From assembly GCA_025350815.1 (NCBI GenBank), contig JANXXE010000060.1, forward strand, positions 1 to 49,170: a stretch of 49,170 nucleotides of DNA, given 5' to 3'. Of the stretch, positions 1-7,839 are shown piece by piece. This DNA comes from Myxococcales bacterium (lineage in GTDB: Bacteria; Myxococcota_A; Polyangia; Fen-1088). Numbering within the stretch: position 1 is the stretch's first letter; every line of letters starts with the position of its first letter. Both the position numbers and the translations under genes were made by a program. The notes under the pieces were generated by a model. It searched no databases, was not told the origin of the DNA, and saw nothing but the letters and a program-made list of their open reading frames with translations.

Positions 1-2
1 AG

Positions 3-299
3 GCGCCCACGCGCGGGATCCTGGTCGGCTGGGTGGTCGGCCTGCTGTTGCCTGGGGGGCCGTATCTGCTGTTCCCCATCGTGGCCAATCTGTTCGGTAA
101 GGGTGTGGCGGCCGGTCCCCTGATTGCCCTGGTCAGCGCGAAGACGCTGGTCAGCCCGGTGCGCATGCTGACCTACGAGGCGCCGCTTTTGGGCTGGCCC
201 CTGACCCTGGCCCGCTTCATTCCCGGTGTCCTGTTGCCGCCTGTCCTCGGCCTGCTGGGACAGTGGTTGTTCGGGCTATTCAGCCGCAAGTCGGCGTGA
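3..299 (+). CDS. C-terminal part of a UPF0718/ArsP_1-type membrane permease (partial at left edge)
   Basis: The reading frame is open from the first bases of the window and stops at 297-299, so only the last ~98 residues are present. The fragment is strongly hydrophobic, with a GGPYLLFPIVANL segment, a second helix around LIALVSAKTLV, and a last helix VLLPPVLGLLGQWLFGLF before a short basic tail. The Gly-Gly-Pro-Tyr/Phe-Pro pattern followed by a loop and a final Pro-rich helix resembles the end of the DUF318 (ArsP_1/UPF0718) permease family, some of whose members export organoarsenicals. Substrate cannot be inferred. It converges on the methylglyoxal synthase gene with an 18-base gap. Confidence 0.5.
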   Translation, partial: APTRGILVGWVVGLLLPGGPYLLFPIVANLFGKGVAAGPLIALVSAKTLVSPVRMLTYEAPLLGWPLTLARFIPGVLLPPVLGLLGQWLFGLFSRKSA

Positions 300-317
300 T
301 CGCGGCGGTCGTGGCCG

Positions 318-812
318 TCACAGCGGCGGCAGGGTGGGCCGTCGCTTGCTGTAGTTGGTCAGACGCTGCCGGTAGTCGCCGGCAAAAAATGGGGACGTGA
401 CGATGAAATCGGCCGTTGCCCGGTTGCTGGCGGTGGGAACGTTGTAAAGCACGGCCAGACGCAACAGGGCTTTGATGTCCGGATCGTGGGGTTGCGCTTC
501 CAGCGGATCCCAGAAGAAGATCAGCAAGTCGACCTCGCCTTGGCTTATCGCCGCGCCGAGTTGCTGATCACCGCCAAGAGGGCCGCTCTGGAAACGGACG
601 ACCGAAAGGCCACAGCGGTTGGCCACCAGCGCCCCCGTGGTTCCGGTGGCGACAAAGCGGTGCCCTTGCAGGCGGGCCTTGTTCTCGTCGATCCAGGCCA
701 GCAGATCCCTCTTGCGGTGATCGTGGGCCACCAGCGCGATGACCTTGCTGGGCGGCAGGGTCCGCTCGATCTCGTCGTCCTGATCGGCCGTCAGCAGATC
801 GCGGGCCTTCAC
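318..812 (-). CDS. mgsA: methylglyoxal synthase
   Basis: This enzyme converts dihydroxyacetone phosphate to methylglyoxal and phosphate in the cytoplasm, a bypass of lower glycolysis. The 164 residues align throughout with the ~152-residue enterobacterial enzyme: IALVAHDHRKRDLLAWI (catalytic-region His30), ATGTTG (55-60), SGPLGGDQQLGA (catalytic Asp82), IFFWDPLEAQPHDPD (His109, Asp110) and a C-terminal NRATADFIVTSP block. I chose the GTG at 812, because the frame upstream of it lies inside the preceding exbD gene and shows no homology. It is the last gene of the minus-strand TPR-tonB-exbB-exbD-exbD run, 19 bases after the exbD stop, so it is probably co-transcribed with a motor cluster to which it has no obvious link. 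Confidence 0.93.
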   Translation of the reverse strand: MKARDLLTADQDDEIERTLPPSKVIALVAHDHRKRDLLAWIDENKARLQGHRFVATGTTGALVANRCGLSVVRFQSGPLGGDQQLGAAISQGEVDLLIFFWDPLEAQPHDPDIKALLRLAVLYNVPTASNRATADFIVTSPFFAGDYRQRLTNYSKRRPTLPPL

Positions 813-831
813 GCTGGTCCCCGCAGGACCA

Positions 832-1245
832 TCAATCCTTCGTAATGATCCCGAGCGTCTTCGCGCCGGCGCCGCGTACGATGTCCATGAAGCGGACGAC
901 CTCGCCGTACAGGGCATCGTCCTCGATCTTGAAGAACACCACCTTGCCGTGGTCGTGCTTCAGGCGATCGGAGACCTTGTCAGCCAGAGCCTCGGGCGCG
1001 ACCGGCTCGCTGTTCAGGGTCAGCTCGCGCTTGGCGGTGTATTCGAGGACGATCGGCTCGCTGCCAGGTGGTGGGGGCGGGGTGTTGACTTCGGCCTTGC
1101 GGGGCACGTTGGCCGTCAGCTCTTTGAGCATCGACGGCGTCAGGACCATGAAGATGATCAGCAGCACCAACACGACGTCGATGAGCGGGGTGATGTTGAT
1201 GTCCCCCTTTGGTCCGCCCTTGGAGCTGCCAACGTCCATGGCCAT
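832..1245 (-). CDS. ExbD/TolR family biopolymer transport protein (first copy from the 3' end)
   Basis: A 137-residue ExbD/TolR protein: short cytoplasmic N-terminus, one transmembrane helix in NITPLIDVVLVLLIIFMV with the conserved proton-path Asp23, then a Pro-rich linker (TPPPPPGSEP) and a periplasmic domain of the usual size. In this family, ExbD/TolR dimers sit inside an ExbB/TolQ pentamer and use the proton motive force to drive a periplasmic partner. It lies 12 bases downstream of a second exbD and shares its operon with exbB and tonB. Having two ExbD proteins per ExbB resembles the Agl/Glt gliding-motor arrangement of Myxococcus, but a general TonB system is equally compatible. Confidence 0.9.
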   Translation of the reverse strand: MAMDVGSSKGGPKGDINITPLIDVVLVLLIIFMVLTPSMLKELTANVPRKAEVNTPPPPPGSEPIVLEYTAKRELTLNSEPVAPEALADKVSDRLKHDHGKVVFFKIEDDALYGEVVRFMDIVRGAGAKTLGIITKD

Positions 1246-1257
1246 CGTGCGTGCTCC

Positions 1258-1728
1258 TTATTGTCCCGGTTGCGGCTTGAGCTCGTCGGTGCCGAGCATG
1301 ATGTCTTCGATGCCGGTGAGGTGGATTTTCTCCATGACCTCGCGGACGGCCCCGTAGGTGGTGCGCGAGTCCGCCTTCACGTACATGGTCTTGTCAGGAA
1401 ACCGGCGCTTTTCTTCTTGAATGAGACTGGTCAACTTGGCCAGTTCGATCCTCTTGCCGGCCATGTAGACGCCCTTGTCCTTGGTGACCGACAGGATGAT
1501 GTCCTTGCCGTCGTCGGGCTTCTTCGAGTGGTTCTGCGTCTTCGGAAGGTCGACCTGCACGCCACCGGCGATCATCGGCGTCACGACCATGAAGATGATC
1601 AGAAGCACCAGCACGACGTCAACCAAGGGGGTGACGTTGATGTCGCCCTTGACGGCGCTTTTGGCGCGCGGGTGCTTCTCCCGCAAGTGCTTGCGGGCCC
1701 GACGCACGCTGTTGGCTGTGGCGCTCAC
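1258..1728 (-). CDS. ExbD/TolR family biopolymer transport protein (second copy)
   Basis: A 156-residue ExbD/TolR protein with a longer basic cytoplasmic N-terminus (RRARKHLREKHPRAKSAVKG), a transmembrane helix in NVTPLVDVVLVLLIIFMVV carrying the proton-path Asp37, and a periplasmic C-terminal domain. I place the start at the GTG at 1728 (MSATANSV), 13 bases after the exbB stop. A longer frame to 1797 would run into exbB and has a composition typical of antisense or overlap translation. It is clearly diverged from the neighbouring ExbD, especially after the helix, so the two probably form a heteromeric stator partner rather than being a recent duplication. Confidence 0.9.
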   Translation of the reverse strand: MSATANSVRRARKHLREKHPRAKSAVKGDINVTPLVDVVLVLLIIFMVVTPMIAGGVQVDLPKTQNHSKKPDDGKDIILSVTKDKGVYMAGKRIELAKLTSLIQEEKRRFPDKTMYVKADSRTTYGAVREVMEKIHLTGIEDIMLGTDELKPQPGQ

Positions 1729-1741
1729 GGCGTGTGTTCGA

Positions 1742-2503
1742 CTACCAGCGTGGCTGTGGGGCCTGCGGCATCGGGCGGCCGGGGGGCGGCGGGGCAACGG
1801 CGGCGGCGCGGCCTTCGCGCATCATGCTGTCCAGAACCTCGCCGGCCGTCTCGTCGACGTCAATGGTGAAGTCATCCAGCTTGGTGGTGAAGAAGTTGTA
1901 GAACCAGACCGACACGATGGCGACGGCCAGACCGACGGCCGTCGTCAAAAGCGCTTCGGAGATACCGGCGGACACCGTCGCCAGACCGCCGCCGCCACCC
2001 TTGTTGGGGTCGGCCATGTTCTGGAATGACGTGATGATACCGAAGACAGTGCCGAACAGACCGACGAAGGGCGCCGACGACGAAATCGTCGCCAGGACGG
2101 CCAGGCCCCGGCGCAGGTTCGAAAGCTCACGGTCCTTCATGCGCTCCATCGAGCGGTTCACACCGTCGACCACCAGTTCCAGTTCGGCGGGATCGTTGGC
2201 ACGCGGCCCCAACATTTCGACGCCGCGGGCGAATTCGTTGACGCCGATGCCGATGACGCGCGCCACGGGGCTGCCGCGGAATCGCTGATCCAGACCCACC
2301 GCTTCGCGCAGGCGGCCCTGGGTACCCACCAGCGGTTGCAGGGCGCCGATATAGCCTATCGACTGGATGCGCCCCTTCCGGAAGGTCATGAACCGTTCCA
2401 CCGTGATTCCGATCGAGTACATCGACATGATCAGGAGAATGATGACAACACCCTTGGCGGTGCTCCCCATCGAGCTCCACATTGCGACCAGCGTAAAATC
2501 CAT
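1742..2503 (-). CDS. MotA/TolQ/ExbB proton channel family protein
   Basis: A 253-residue inner-membrane protein with the three-helix ExbB/TolQ layout: helix 1 at about 17-36, a long cytoplasmic loop, helix 2 at about 133-160 (SSAPFVGLFGTVFGIITSF, the family signature) and helix 3 at about 183-205 (EALLTTAVGLAVAIVSVWF). It forms the proton-channel scaffold around ExbD/TolR helices. The C-terminus has a Pro-rich tail (APPPPGRPMPQAPQ) that is not usual for ExbB. A good ribosome binding site (AGGAGATAAAGGAA) sits before the ATG. It follows tonB by 45 bases and precedes the two exbD genes, which is a classical energy-transduction operon order. Confidence 0.93.
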   Translation of the reverse strand: MDFTLVAMWSSMGSTAKGVVIILLIMSMYSIGITVERFMTFRKGRIQSIGYIGALQPLVGTQGRLREAVGLDQRFRGSPVARVIGIGVNEFARGVEMLGPRANDPAELELVVDGVNRSMERMKDRELSNLRRGLAVLATISSSAPFVGLFGTVFGIITSFQNMADPNKGGGGGLATVSAGISEALLTTAVGLAVAIVSVWFYNFFTTKLDDFTIDVDETAGEVLDSMMREGRAAAVAPPPPGRPMPQAPQPRW

Positions 2504-2548
2504 TTCCTTTATCTCCTGTTAGAGCCGCTTACCGTCAGTGTGTCCGAA

Positions 2549-3277
2549 TCATTGTGCCCGAGACGATATCTCGTACCTGAGTGCATAGCAGAAAGGAACC
2601 GGCCGTCCGTCGAGGGCGAAGGGCTTGTAACGCCACCGCTTGACTGCCTGGAGGATCAAAGGATCCAGGAGCGGATCCGCCGGCCTGGTAATCTTGAGGT
2701 CGGAGACGGTGCCTTCCTTGGCAACACAGACCTTCACCATCGCCCAGCCCGACCAGCCCGCATGGTTCAAAGCGGCAGGCAGAACGACCTTGTAGGCGGC
2801 ATCCTGTGGATCGATCAAGAGCTGCTTGCTGGCGACATTGGGTGGAAGGAACTTCGGGCCTTCGCCCGTCGAGCCCACCACGCCGCCGACGACGCCACCG
2901 ACGACGCCACCCTTGACGCCACCGGCCACGCCGCCTTCTTCGCCATCGTCCTCGCCGTCGTCTTCCTCTTCAGGTTCTTCCTTGGGCTTCGGCTGGATGA
3001 CCTGATCGGGCTTCGGTTGGACGATTTCGGTGGGGACCTTCGTCTTGGTCTTGGTCGTCTTCTTTTTCGGTGGCGGTGGCGGCGGTGGCGGTGGCGGCGC
3101 CGCGGACATGAAGGTCACCGTGACCGAAGGCGGCGACAGATCGTCGACGTGCCAAAAGGAATAGATGATGCCGACCACCAGCAGCGCGCCGTGCAGGCCC
3201 AGGGAAATGCCGTAGGTGATGCGGCGGCCCTTCTTGGGCTTTGTCTTCTCCTGGGTGAGGAATGCCTCAAATGCCAT
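2549..3277 (-). CDS. TonB family energy transducer
   Basis: A 242-residue TonB-like protein. It has a cytoplasmic basic N-terminus, one transmembrane helix at about 21-41, a poly-Pro run (ten consecutive Pro near 61-70), Lys/Pro and Glu/Asp-rich spacer segments, then a Gly-Val repeat (GGVVGGVVGGVVG), and a C-terminal TonB_C domain with VKRWRYKPFALDGRPV, the conserved YP/YKP region. It would span the periplasm and couple ExbBD motion to outer-membrane partners. It starts 4 bases after the stop of the TPR lipoprotein gene, whose last codons supply the AGG of its ribosome binding site, so the two are translationally coupled. The Gly-Val stretch is encoded by repeated GCCGCCGAC-type units and may vary in length between strains. 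Confidence 0.93.
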   Translation of the reverse strand: MAFEAFLTQEKTKPKKGRRITYGISLGLHGALLVVGIIYSFWHVDDLSPPSVTVTFMSAAPPPPPPPPPPKKKTTKTKTKVPTEIVQPKPDQVIQPKPKEEPEEEDDGEDDGEEGGVAGGVKGGVVGGVVGGVVGSTGEGPKFLPPNVASKQLLIDPQDAAYKVVLPAALNHAGWSGWAMVKVCVAKEGTVSDLKITRPADPLLDPLILQAVKRWRYKPFALDGRPVPFCYALRYEISSRAQ

Positions 3278-3280
3278 GGC

Positions 3281-4321
3281 TTACCTCCGGCCCCGCTTGC
3301 CCTTGCGGGCGCCCTTCTTCTTGCTGGCCTTGCTGTTGCCCTTGCTCTTCGCGCTTTTCTTGCTGGCCACCGGGGCTGCTGCGGCATCAGCGTCGTCGGG
3401 ATTGGGCGCCACGACGGGGATCGACGCGGGAACGACCTTGCCCTGCGTGATGAGAGACTTTTTCTGCCACTCAAGCGCCTTGTCGACGGCCTTTTGCCAT
3501 TCGGCCGGCTGATCGAAAAGCGCGAAAGACTTCTGCCGATACAGAAGATTCAAATAGGTCATCGCCTCGTGATACTTGGGGCGCAGCTCGACCGCCTTTT
3601 CCAAGTACTTGACGCCGGTGTCGGCCAGATCCACGCGCTGCTGGGAGACAATGTCGCCGTAGGCGCCGGGCGGCGGCGCCTTCTGTTCGCGCGGGTGATT
3701 CGGGTCCGGGCGCGGATCAAACTGGGCCTTCTCCGGGCCGCCACCCTTCAGTGACAGGTTCTGCCAGATGTAGACGCCGACGGCGTACTGCGCCTCGGGG
3801 TCGTTGGCCTGAATCTCGGCCTTCTTCGAATACCACTCCAAAGATTCCTCAAGCTTGTTCCACTTGGAATAGCTCTGGATGAGGCCAGTCACGGCGTCGA
3901 TGTCGCGCGGGTTCTGCTTGAACTTCTCGTCGTACATCTTGACCAGCGTCTCGAATTCGTCGCTATCGAATAGGGTCTGAACGTACAGCAGTTCGCCCCG
4001 CGCGTCGTTGGGGGCCAGTTCCTGCAGGCGCTTGAACGCGGACAGGGCGCACTTGGCGGCGCTGATGCTGTCGGGCGTCTTGGCGCCGGGGATGACCATC
4101 TGGCGGCAGGTATAGCCCTTGTTCAGCCACAGTACGGGCAGGTTGGGCACGAACTTCTCGGCCTCCTCGAACAAGGCGATGGCTTCCTTGTACTGGCCTT
4201 CCTTGAACAGCTTGTTGCCGGCCTGAATTCTGTGACGGCCGCGCACCTCGCTGCAGCCCGTACAGGCCAGCGTCACGGCCAGCGCCGACAAAGTCACCGT
4301 CTTGAGCTTGAAGCGACTCAT
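3281..4321 (-). CDS. TPR-repeat lipoprotein upstream of the TonB/ExbBD genes
   Basis: A 346-residue secreted protein. I start it at the ATG at 4321 (MSRFKLKTVTLSALAVTLACTGCSE), which gives a clean lipoprotein signal peptide; the longer frame to 4366 lacks one. The mature part contains TPR-like helices (AGNKLFKEGQYKEAIALFEEAEKF; another around GVKYLEKAVELRPKYHEAMTYL) with the typical Gly/Ala/Pro spacing. The C-terminus is a Lys/Ser/Arg-rich tail. Position as first gene of the tonB-exbB-exbD-exbD run recalls AglT-type TPR proteins of Myxococcus gliding motors, so it may be the periplasmic or outer-membrane partner of this motor. That role is inferred from context only. Confidence 0.82.
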   Translation of the reverse strand: MSRFKLKTVTLSALAVTLACTGCSEVRGRHRIQAGNKLFKEGQYKEAIALFEEAEKFVPNLPVLWLNKGYTCRQMVIPGAKTPDSISAAKCALSAFKRLQELAPNDARGELLYVQTLFDSDEFETLVKMYDEKFKQNPRDIDAVTGLIQSYSKWNKLEESLEWYSKKAEIQANDPEAQYAVGVYIWQNLSLKGGGPEKAQFDPRPDPNHPREQKAPPPGAYGDIVSQQRVDLADTGVKYLEKAVELRPKYHEAMTYLNLLYRQKSFALFDQPAEWQKAVDKALEWQKKSLITQGKVVPASIPVVAPNPDDADAAAAPVASKKSAKSKGNSKASKKKGARKGKRGRR

Positions 4322-4446
4322 GAGTTTTGGTGCCTTGAACAGGCATCGCGCCCGGGATCCCCCCATTGCGGAGTGGAGTTAATACAACGGGCCCAACCGC
4401 GCACGCAAGCGAAAGAACGGACCCGGTGTCGTCGTGGTCGGCGACG

Positions 4447-5688
4447 CTACTTCAGGGCGTAGATTTCGAGTTCGTTGCCGCCCCGCGAGAAGTTCTTGTA
4501 CTTGCGGAGCAGCACAACGAATCGTGAGCTAGCCACCCAGGAAACGGGTCGATCATCGAGCGTGGCCCGCACCAGGCGCGTGATGGTCGGTAGGGCGCCC
4601 TCGCGACTTGTCCCGGCGGGCACCCAGGCCGCGTACACATCCAGAAGCGGCCTGTCCGCCTTTCGGCGCGCCAGGGCCTCCGGGTTCAGCGGGTCAAGGG
4701 CCAGACTGAAGTAGACGGTGCCGGCGGCCGTGTCTTCTTGGTCTTGCAGCGAGCGCGCGTCGTACATCTGCAGCGGCACCGGCAGCTTGATCGGGAAGCG
4801 GCGGCCCTGGCCATCGGCGAAGTCGAAATTGCTGCCGTCTTCGGCCAGCACGGCGAAGAGGCTGCGGTTCTCGTGTTTGCGGCGTAGCTCACCCAGCGCC
4901 GCCCAGCCGAACAGGTCGCCGTTGCCCGCGGACCACGAAAACTCGCCGCGCAGTGCGTCCAGAATGGCGGCCTCATCGGGCTGGCGGACATCTTTCTTGG
5001 CGTCGTAGCCGCCCGGACGTTGCCCGGCGATCTGCGAGTAGCCGTCTTGCCAGCCGGTGATGACGAAGGGCGGCTTACGTAGCTCGCCTGCCTTGGTGGC
5101 GACGTAGACACGGGGGCGTCCGACGCGGCCAAGGCCGTCTGCCTGATACTGCGTCAGGGTGAAGGTGGTGTCGCCGCTTGGGCCCTTCTTCTTGTCCCAG
5201 CCGACCAGCAAGGGCTTGCCCCCTCGCATCGTCATGCCGAAGTCGGTGGCCGGGCCGGCCAGACCAGCAGGCTTGCCGGCAGGGTCGTAGTACTGGGCTG
5301 TGCGGCGCCCGTCGCGCGCGTCCCGCACGACAACGATGACCCCGCGATCACGCCCCGCGAACCAGACCCTCTCGAAGACGGGCTGTGGATCCCCCAGTTC
5401 AATCATCTGCGTGGTCCTGCGCGCCGCAAGGTCGACGATTTCCAGACGTGCGAAAGAGGCGCTGTCCGTGCGCAGGACGGCCAGCTTCCCGCCGTCGGGC
5501 TCGATGGCGAAAGGATCGTCGACGAAGCCGGTGTCGGGCCGAAGCACGAAAGTCGGGGCGGCGGCGTCGACCGATGGCGGGGGATCAGCCGCGAAGGCGG
5601 CGCCCGGAATCGCAATCACCCCCATGACGCACACGCCAGCGAACACCTGTCTAATCACTAGATCCCGGATACCATCATCAACGGCCAT
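4447..5688 (-). CDS. secreted protein of unknown function, possible beta-propeller
   Basis: I do not recognise this 413-residue protein. The N-terminus has a signal peptide (VIRQVFAGVCVMGVIAIPG, cleavage near AAFA-ADPPP). The body is rich in short beta-strand-like motifs with a recurring pattern, such as GGKLAVLRTDSASFARLEIVDL and SRFVVLLRKYKNFSRGGNELEIYAL, reminiscent of WD40-like or TolB-like propeller blades, but no blade signature is exact. I use the ATG at 5688; a TTG at 5694 and a GTG at 5658, just before the signal peptide core, are alternatives. It lies 23 bases downstream of the Cys-rich lipoprotein gene on the same strand and is separated from the TPR/TonB run by 125 bases. Confidence 0.7.
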   Translation of the reverse strand: MAVDDGIRDLVIRQVFAGVCVMGVIAIPGAAFAADPPPSVDAAAPTFVLRPDTGFVDDPFAIEPDGGKLAVLRTDSASFARLEIVDLAARRTTQMIELGDPQPVFERVWFAGRDRGVIVVVRDARDGRRTAQYYDPAGKPAGLAGPATDFGMTMRGGKPLLVGWDKKKGPSGDTTFTLTQYQADGLGRVGRPRVYVATKAGELRKPPFVITGWQDGYSQIAGQRPGGYDAKKDVRQPDEAAILDALRGEFSWSAGNGDLFGWAALGELRRKHENRSLFAVLAEDGSNFDFADGQGRRFPIKLPVPLQMYDARSLQDQEDTAAGTVYFSLALDPLNPEALARRKADRPLLDVYAAWVPAGTSREGALPTITRLVRATLDDRPVSWVASSRFVVLLRKYKNFSRGGNELEIYALK

Positions 5689-5711
5689 TCTCAATTAATC
5701 GCCCCGGATCC

Positions 5712-6500
5712 TCAGGGTATGGTGCGACAGCACAGTACCCCGCCGAGGTCCGGGCCGTGTTTGGTGACGACGCTGGCCTCGCGAAGGTGTTCGGCCGACC
5801 CGCCGCAATTCCAGACGCCACCCGTTGCCTGGCAGTCGGAGAACCCCATCCGACGTTCGAGCGGCTGACAAGTTTGGGCCTCGGGCTGGCCGAGGTTGCC
5901 GCAGCCGTGCAGATCGTTCGAGGCCGTCCGATCGGGTCCGCAAATACCAAGCGGCGAGGCGGCCGACTGGACCAAAAAAAACAGCGGCGGTCCCGGGGGC
6001 TGGGCGCTTTCACAGTCGGTGGGTGAACGACGGGCGACCTCGTCGGCGTTCTTGCAGACGCGCCAGCCGGGGGCGCACAGATCGGCCACGCCGCAGCCGA
6101 GACCTGCGCTGTTGAGGCCTGAATTTCCGGCCATGCGATCGCACTGCGGCGTCACCGCGCTGTTCATGAGCAGGCCGGGGACGTCCCAGGCGCCGGCGCA
6201 GCCAGCAATGTTTCGCCAGGCATCGACGTCCAGGAAGCCCTCGCGGGTTCCGTCGGCGCAACCGACATCCTCGGGCACACCCGCAACACTGGAGGCTTCG
6301 GGCACCGCCGGGTTCGGTCTGTCGGGCCGCGGGGGCCGATCGTCGGATGGCGGCTGCGCCTGGGCGTCATTTGCTGCCTGGGCGTCGAGGGCCGCGTCGG
6401 GGGCCGGCGGGGTGTCGTCGTGCAAACCACTGGTATAGGCGCGGCAGCCGGCGAGGAGGGCCAGGACGGCCGTCGAGGGCGGGACGAGAAACCGGCGCAT
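5712..6500 (-). CDS. cysteine-rich lipoprotein, myxobacterial type
   Basis: A 262-residue lipoprotein: signal peptide MRRFLVPPSTAVLALLAGC with a textbook lipobox (LLAGC), an Asp/Ala/Pro-rich linker (residues ~28-75), then a Cys-rich domain with many spaced Cys including CAPGWRVCKNADEV, DLHGCGNLG and a final GGVLCCR. This set of motifs occurs in surface lipoproteins of myxobacteria whose function is unknown to me; disulfide-stabilised extracellular binding is the plain reading. The gene diverges from hisB with only 62 bases between start codons, so its promoter must lie very close to or overlap the hisB promoter. Confidence 0.75.
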   Translation of the reverse strand: MRRFLVPPSTAVLALLAGCRAYTSGLHDDTPPAPDAALDAQAANDAQAQPPSDDRPPRPDRPNPAVPEASSVAGVPEDVGCADGTREGFLDVDAWRNIAGCAGAWDVPGLLMNSAVTPQCDRMAGNSGLNSAGLGCGVADLCAPGWRVCKNADEVARRSPTDCESAQPPGPPLFFLVQSAASPLGICGPDRTASNDLHGCGNLGQPEAQTCQPLERRMGFSDCQATGGVWNCGGSAEHLREASVVTKHGPDLGGVLCCRTIP

Positions 6501-6525
6501 GAAGCCAGATCAGTATTCCACAGGT

Positions 6526-6554
6526 TTGACGGGCGGACGCGGCGCCGCCATAGT
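6526..6554 (+). promoter_or_regulatory. candidate sigma-70-type promoter for the his genes
   Basis: TTGACG (6526-6531) and CATAGT (6549-6554) are separated by 17 bases, matching the -35/-10 consensus at 5 and 4 of 6 positions. The predicted start of transcription, 6-8 bases after the -10 box, falls at about 6561-6563, directly at the hisB ATG. If right, hisB is translated from a leaderless message. Confidence 0.4.
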
Positions 6555-6562
6555 TGGGGCGC

Positions 6563-7156
6563 ATGCGGCGCGCGACGGTCGAGAGAAACACCAAGGAAAC
6601 GCAGATCCGTCTGACCGTCGGTCTGGACGGCGGCGGGGAGCGTCAGATTGTCACGCCGGTGCCGTTCCTGACCCATATGCTGGACGCGGTCGGGCGCCAT
6701 GGCCTGTTCGACCTGGACATCCGCGCGCAGGGTGACGTCGAGGTGGATGGACACCACACCGTCGAGGACGTGGGAATCTGCCTGGGCCAGGCGTTTCGCC
6801 AGGCGCTGGGGGATCGGCAAGGGATTGCCCGTTATGGCGAAGCCACGATTCCGATGGACGAAACGCTGGTCAGCGCGGTGGTGGACTTCAGCGGGCGGGC
6901 GGCGTTCGTGTATCGGGCCGATGCGCTGAAGGGCCGCTGGATTGGCGATTTCGACGCCGAGCTGGCGCGCGAATTCTTCGGCGGTTTCGTGTCGGCGGCG
7001 CTGTGCAACCTGCACCTTGAGGTGCGTTATGGCGAGAACGCCCACCACATGGTGGAGGCCCTCTTCAAGGCATTCGCCCGCGCCACGCGCGCCGGCGTCC
7101 AGATCGATCCCCGGGTCAGCGGCGTGCCGTCGACCAAGGGCACGCTGACGGCTTAG
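6563..7156 (+). CDS. hisB: imidazoleglycerol-phosphate dehydratase
   Basis: Sixth step of histidine biosynthesis: dehydration of imidazole glycerol phosphate to imidazole acetol phosphate. The 197 residues match the monofunctional HisB family from the start (ATVERNTKETQI) through the metal-binding motifs HHTVED and HHMVEALFKAFARA to the typical C-terminus GVPSTKGTL. There is no fused histidinol-phosphatase domain. I use the ATG at 6563; the upstream TTG at 6554 would overlap the -10 box. No Shine-Dalgarno sequence fits before this ATG. It opens a tight hisB-hisH-hisA-hisF run with 8-9 base gaps or overlaps. Confidence 0.96.
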   Translation: MRRATVERNTKETQIRLTVGLDGGGERQIVTPVPFLTHMLDAVGRHGLFDLDIRAQGDVEVDGHHTVEDVGICLGQAFRQALGDRQGIARYGEATIPMDETLVSAVVDFSGRAAFVYRADALKGRWIGDFDAELAREFFGGFVSAALCNLHLEVRYGENAHHMVEALFKAFARATRAGVQIDPRVSGVPSTKGTLTA

Positions 7157-7164
7157 GGGCCCGC

Positions 7165-7830
7165 ATGAGTCGCCCGCGCATCGCCGTCGTGGATACCGGC
7201 AGCGGCAACCTGCGCAGCGTGGAAAAAGCGCTGGTGGCCGCGGGGGCCGAGGTCAGCGTCACCGGCGACGCCGACGAGGTGGCGCGCGCCGACAAGGTCG
7301 TCGTTCCGGGACAGGGGGCCTTTGGCGGCTGCGTGGCGGGGCTGGACAAGAATGGCGGGGCTTTGCGCGCGGCCGTGCTGGCGGCGATCGGCAAGGGGAC
7401 GCCGTACCTGGGTCTGTGCCTGGGTCTGCAAGTGTTGTTCGCCGGCAGCGAGGAAGATGCGACCTGCCGGGGCCTGGGCGTCATCCCGGGGCGCGTGGTC
7501 CGCTTCCCGACTGGAATGACCGCCGCGGAGGCGACCGGGCCTACCGCCACGCGGCTGAAGATTCCGCATATGGGTTGGAACGACTGCTGGCGGGGCGAGG
7601 CCGCATCGCGCACGTCGGTCCTGGCCGATACGCCCGACGGGACGTCGTTCTATTTCGTGCACAGCTACTACGCGGTGCCTGCGGACGCACGGGACATCGC
7701 GCTTCAGACCGAACACGGGCTGCGGTTTTGCGCGGCCGTTGCCCGGGACAACATCTTCGCGTGTCAGTTCCACCCGGAAAAAAGCCAGGTGGCCGGTCTT
7801 TCCCTGTTGCGCCGATTCGTCTCCGGGTAG
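7165..7830 (+). CDS. hisH: imidazole glycerol phosphate synthase, glutaminase subunit
   Basis: HisH hydrolyses glutamine and passes ammonia to HisF. The 221-residue class I glutamine amidotransferase shows the nucleophile Cys85 in PYLGLCLGLQ and the His203/Glu205 pair in QFHPEKS, plus the N-terminal VDTGSGNLRSVEKAL typical of HisH. It carries a slightly longer loop (PTGMTAAEATGPTAT, ~115-129) than the enterobacterial enzyme. It begins 8 bases after hisB and ends 9 bases before hisA, and its partner HisF is two genes downstream. Confidence 0.96.
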   Translation: MSRPRIAVVDTGSGNLRSVEKALVAAGAEVSVTGDADEVARADKVVVPGQGAFGGCVAGLDKNGGALRAAVLAAIGKGTPYLGLCLGLQVLFAGSEEDATCRGLGVIPGRVVRFPTGMTAAEATGPTATRLKIPHMGWNDCWRGEAASRTSVLADTPDGTSFYFVHSYYAVPADARDIALQTEHGLRFCAAVARDNIFACQFHPEKSQVAGLSLLRRFVSG

Positions 7831-7839
7831 AAAGCCGCC

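Noticed and set aside
5688-6500. Plus-strand frames of 89-180 codons opposite the Cys-rich lipoprotein gene
   Set aside because: They are Arg-rich antisense translations; the minus-strand lipoprotein has a signal peptide, lipobox and spaced Cys motifs.
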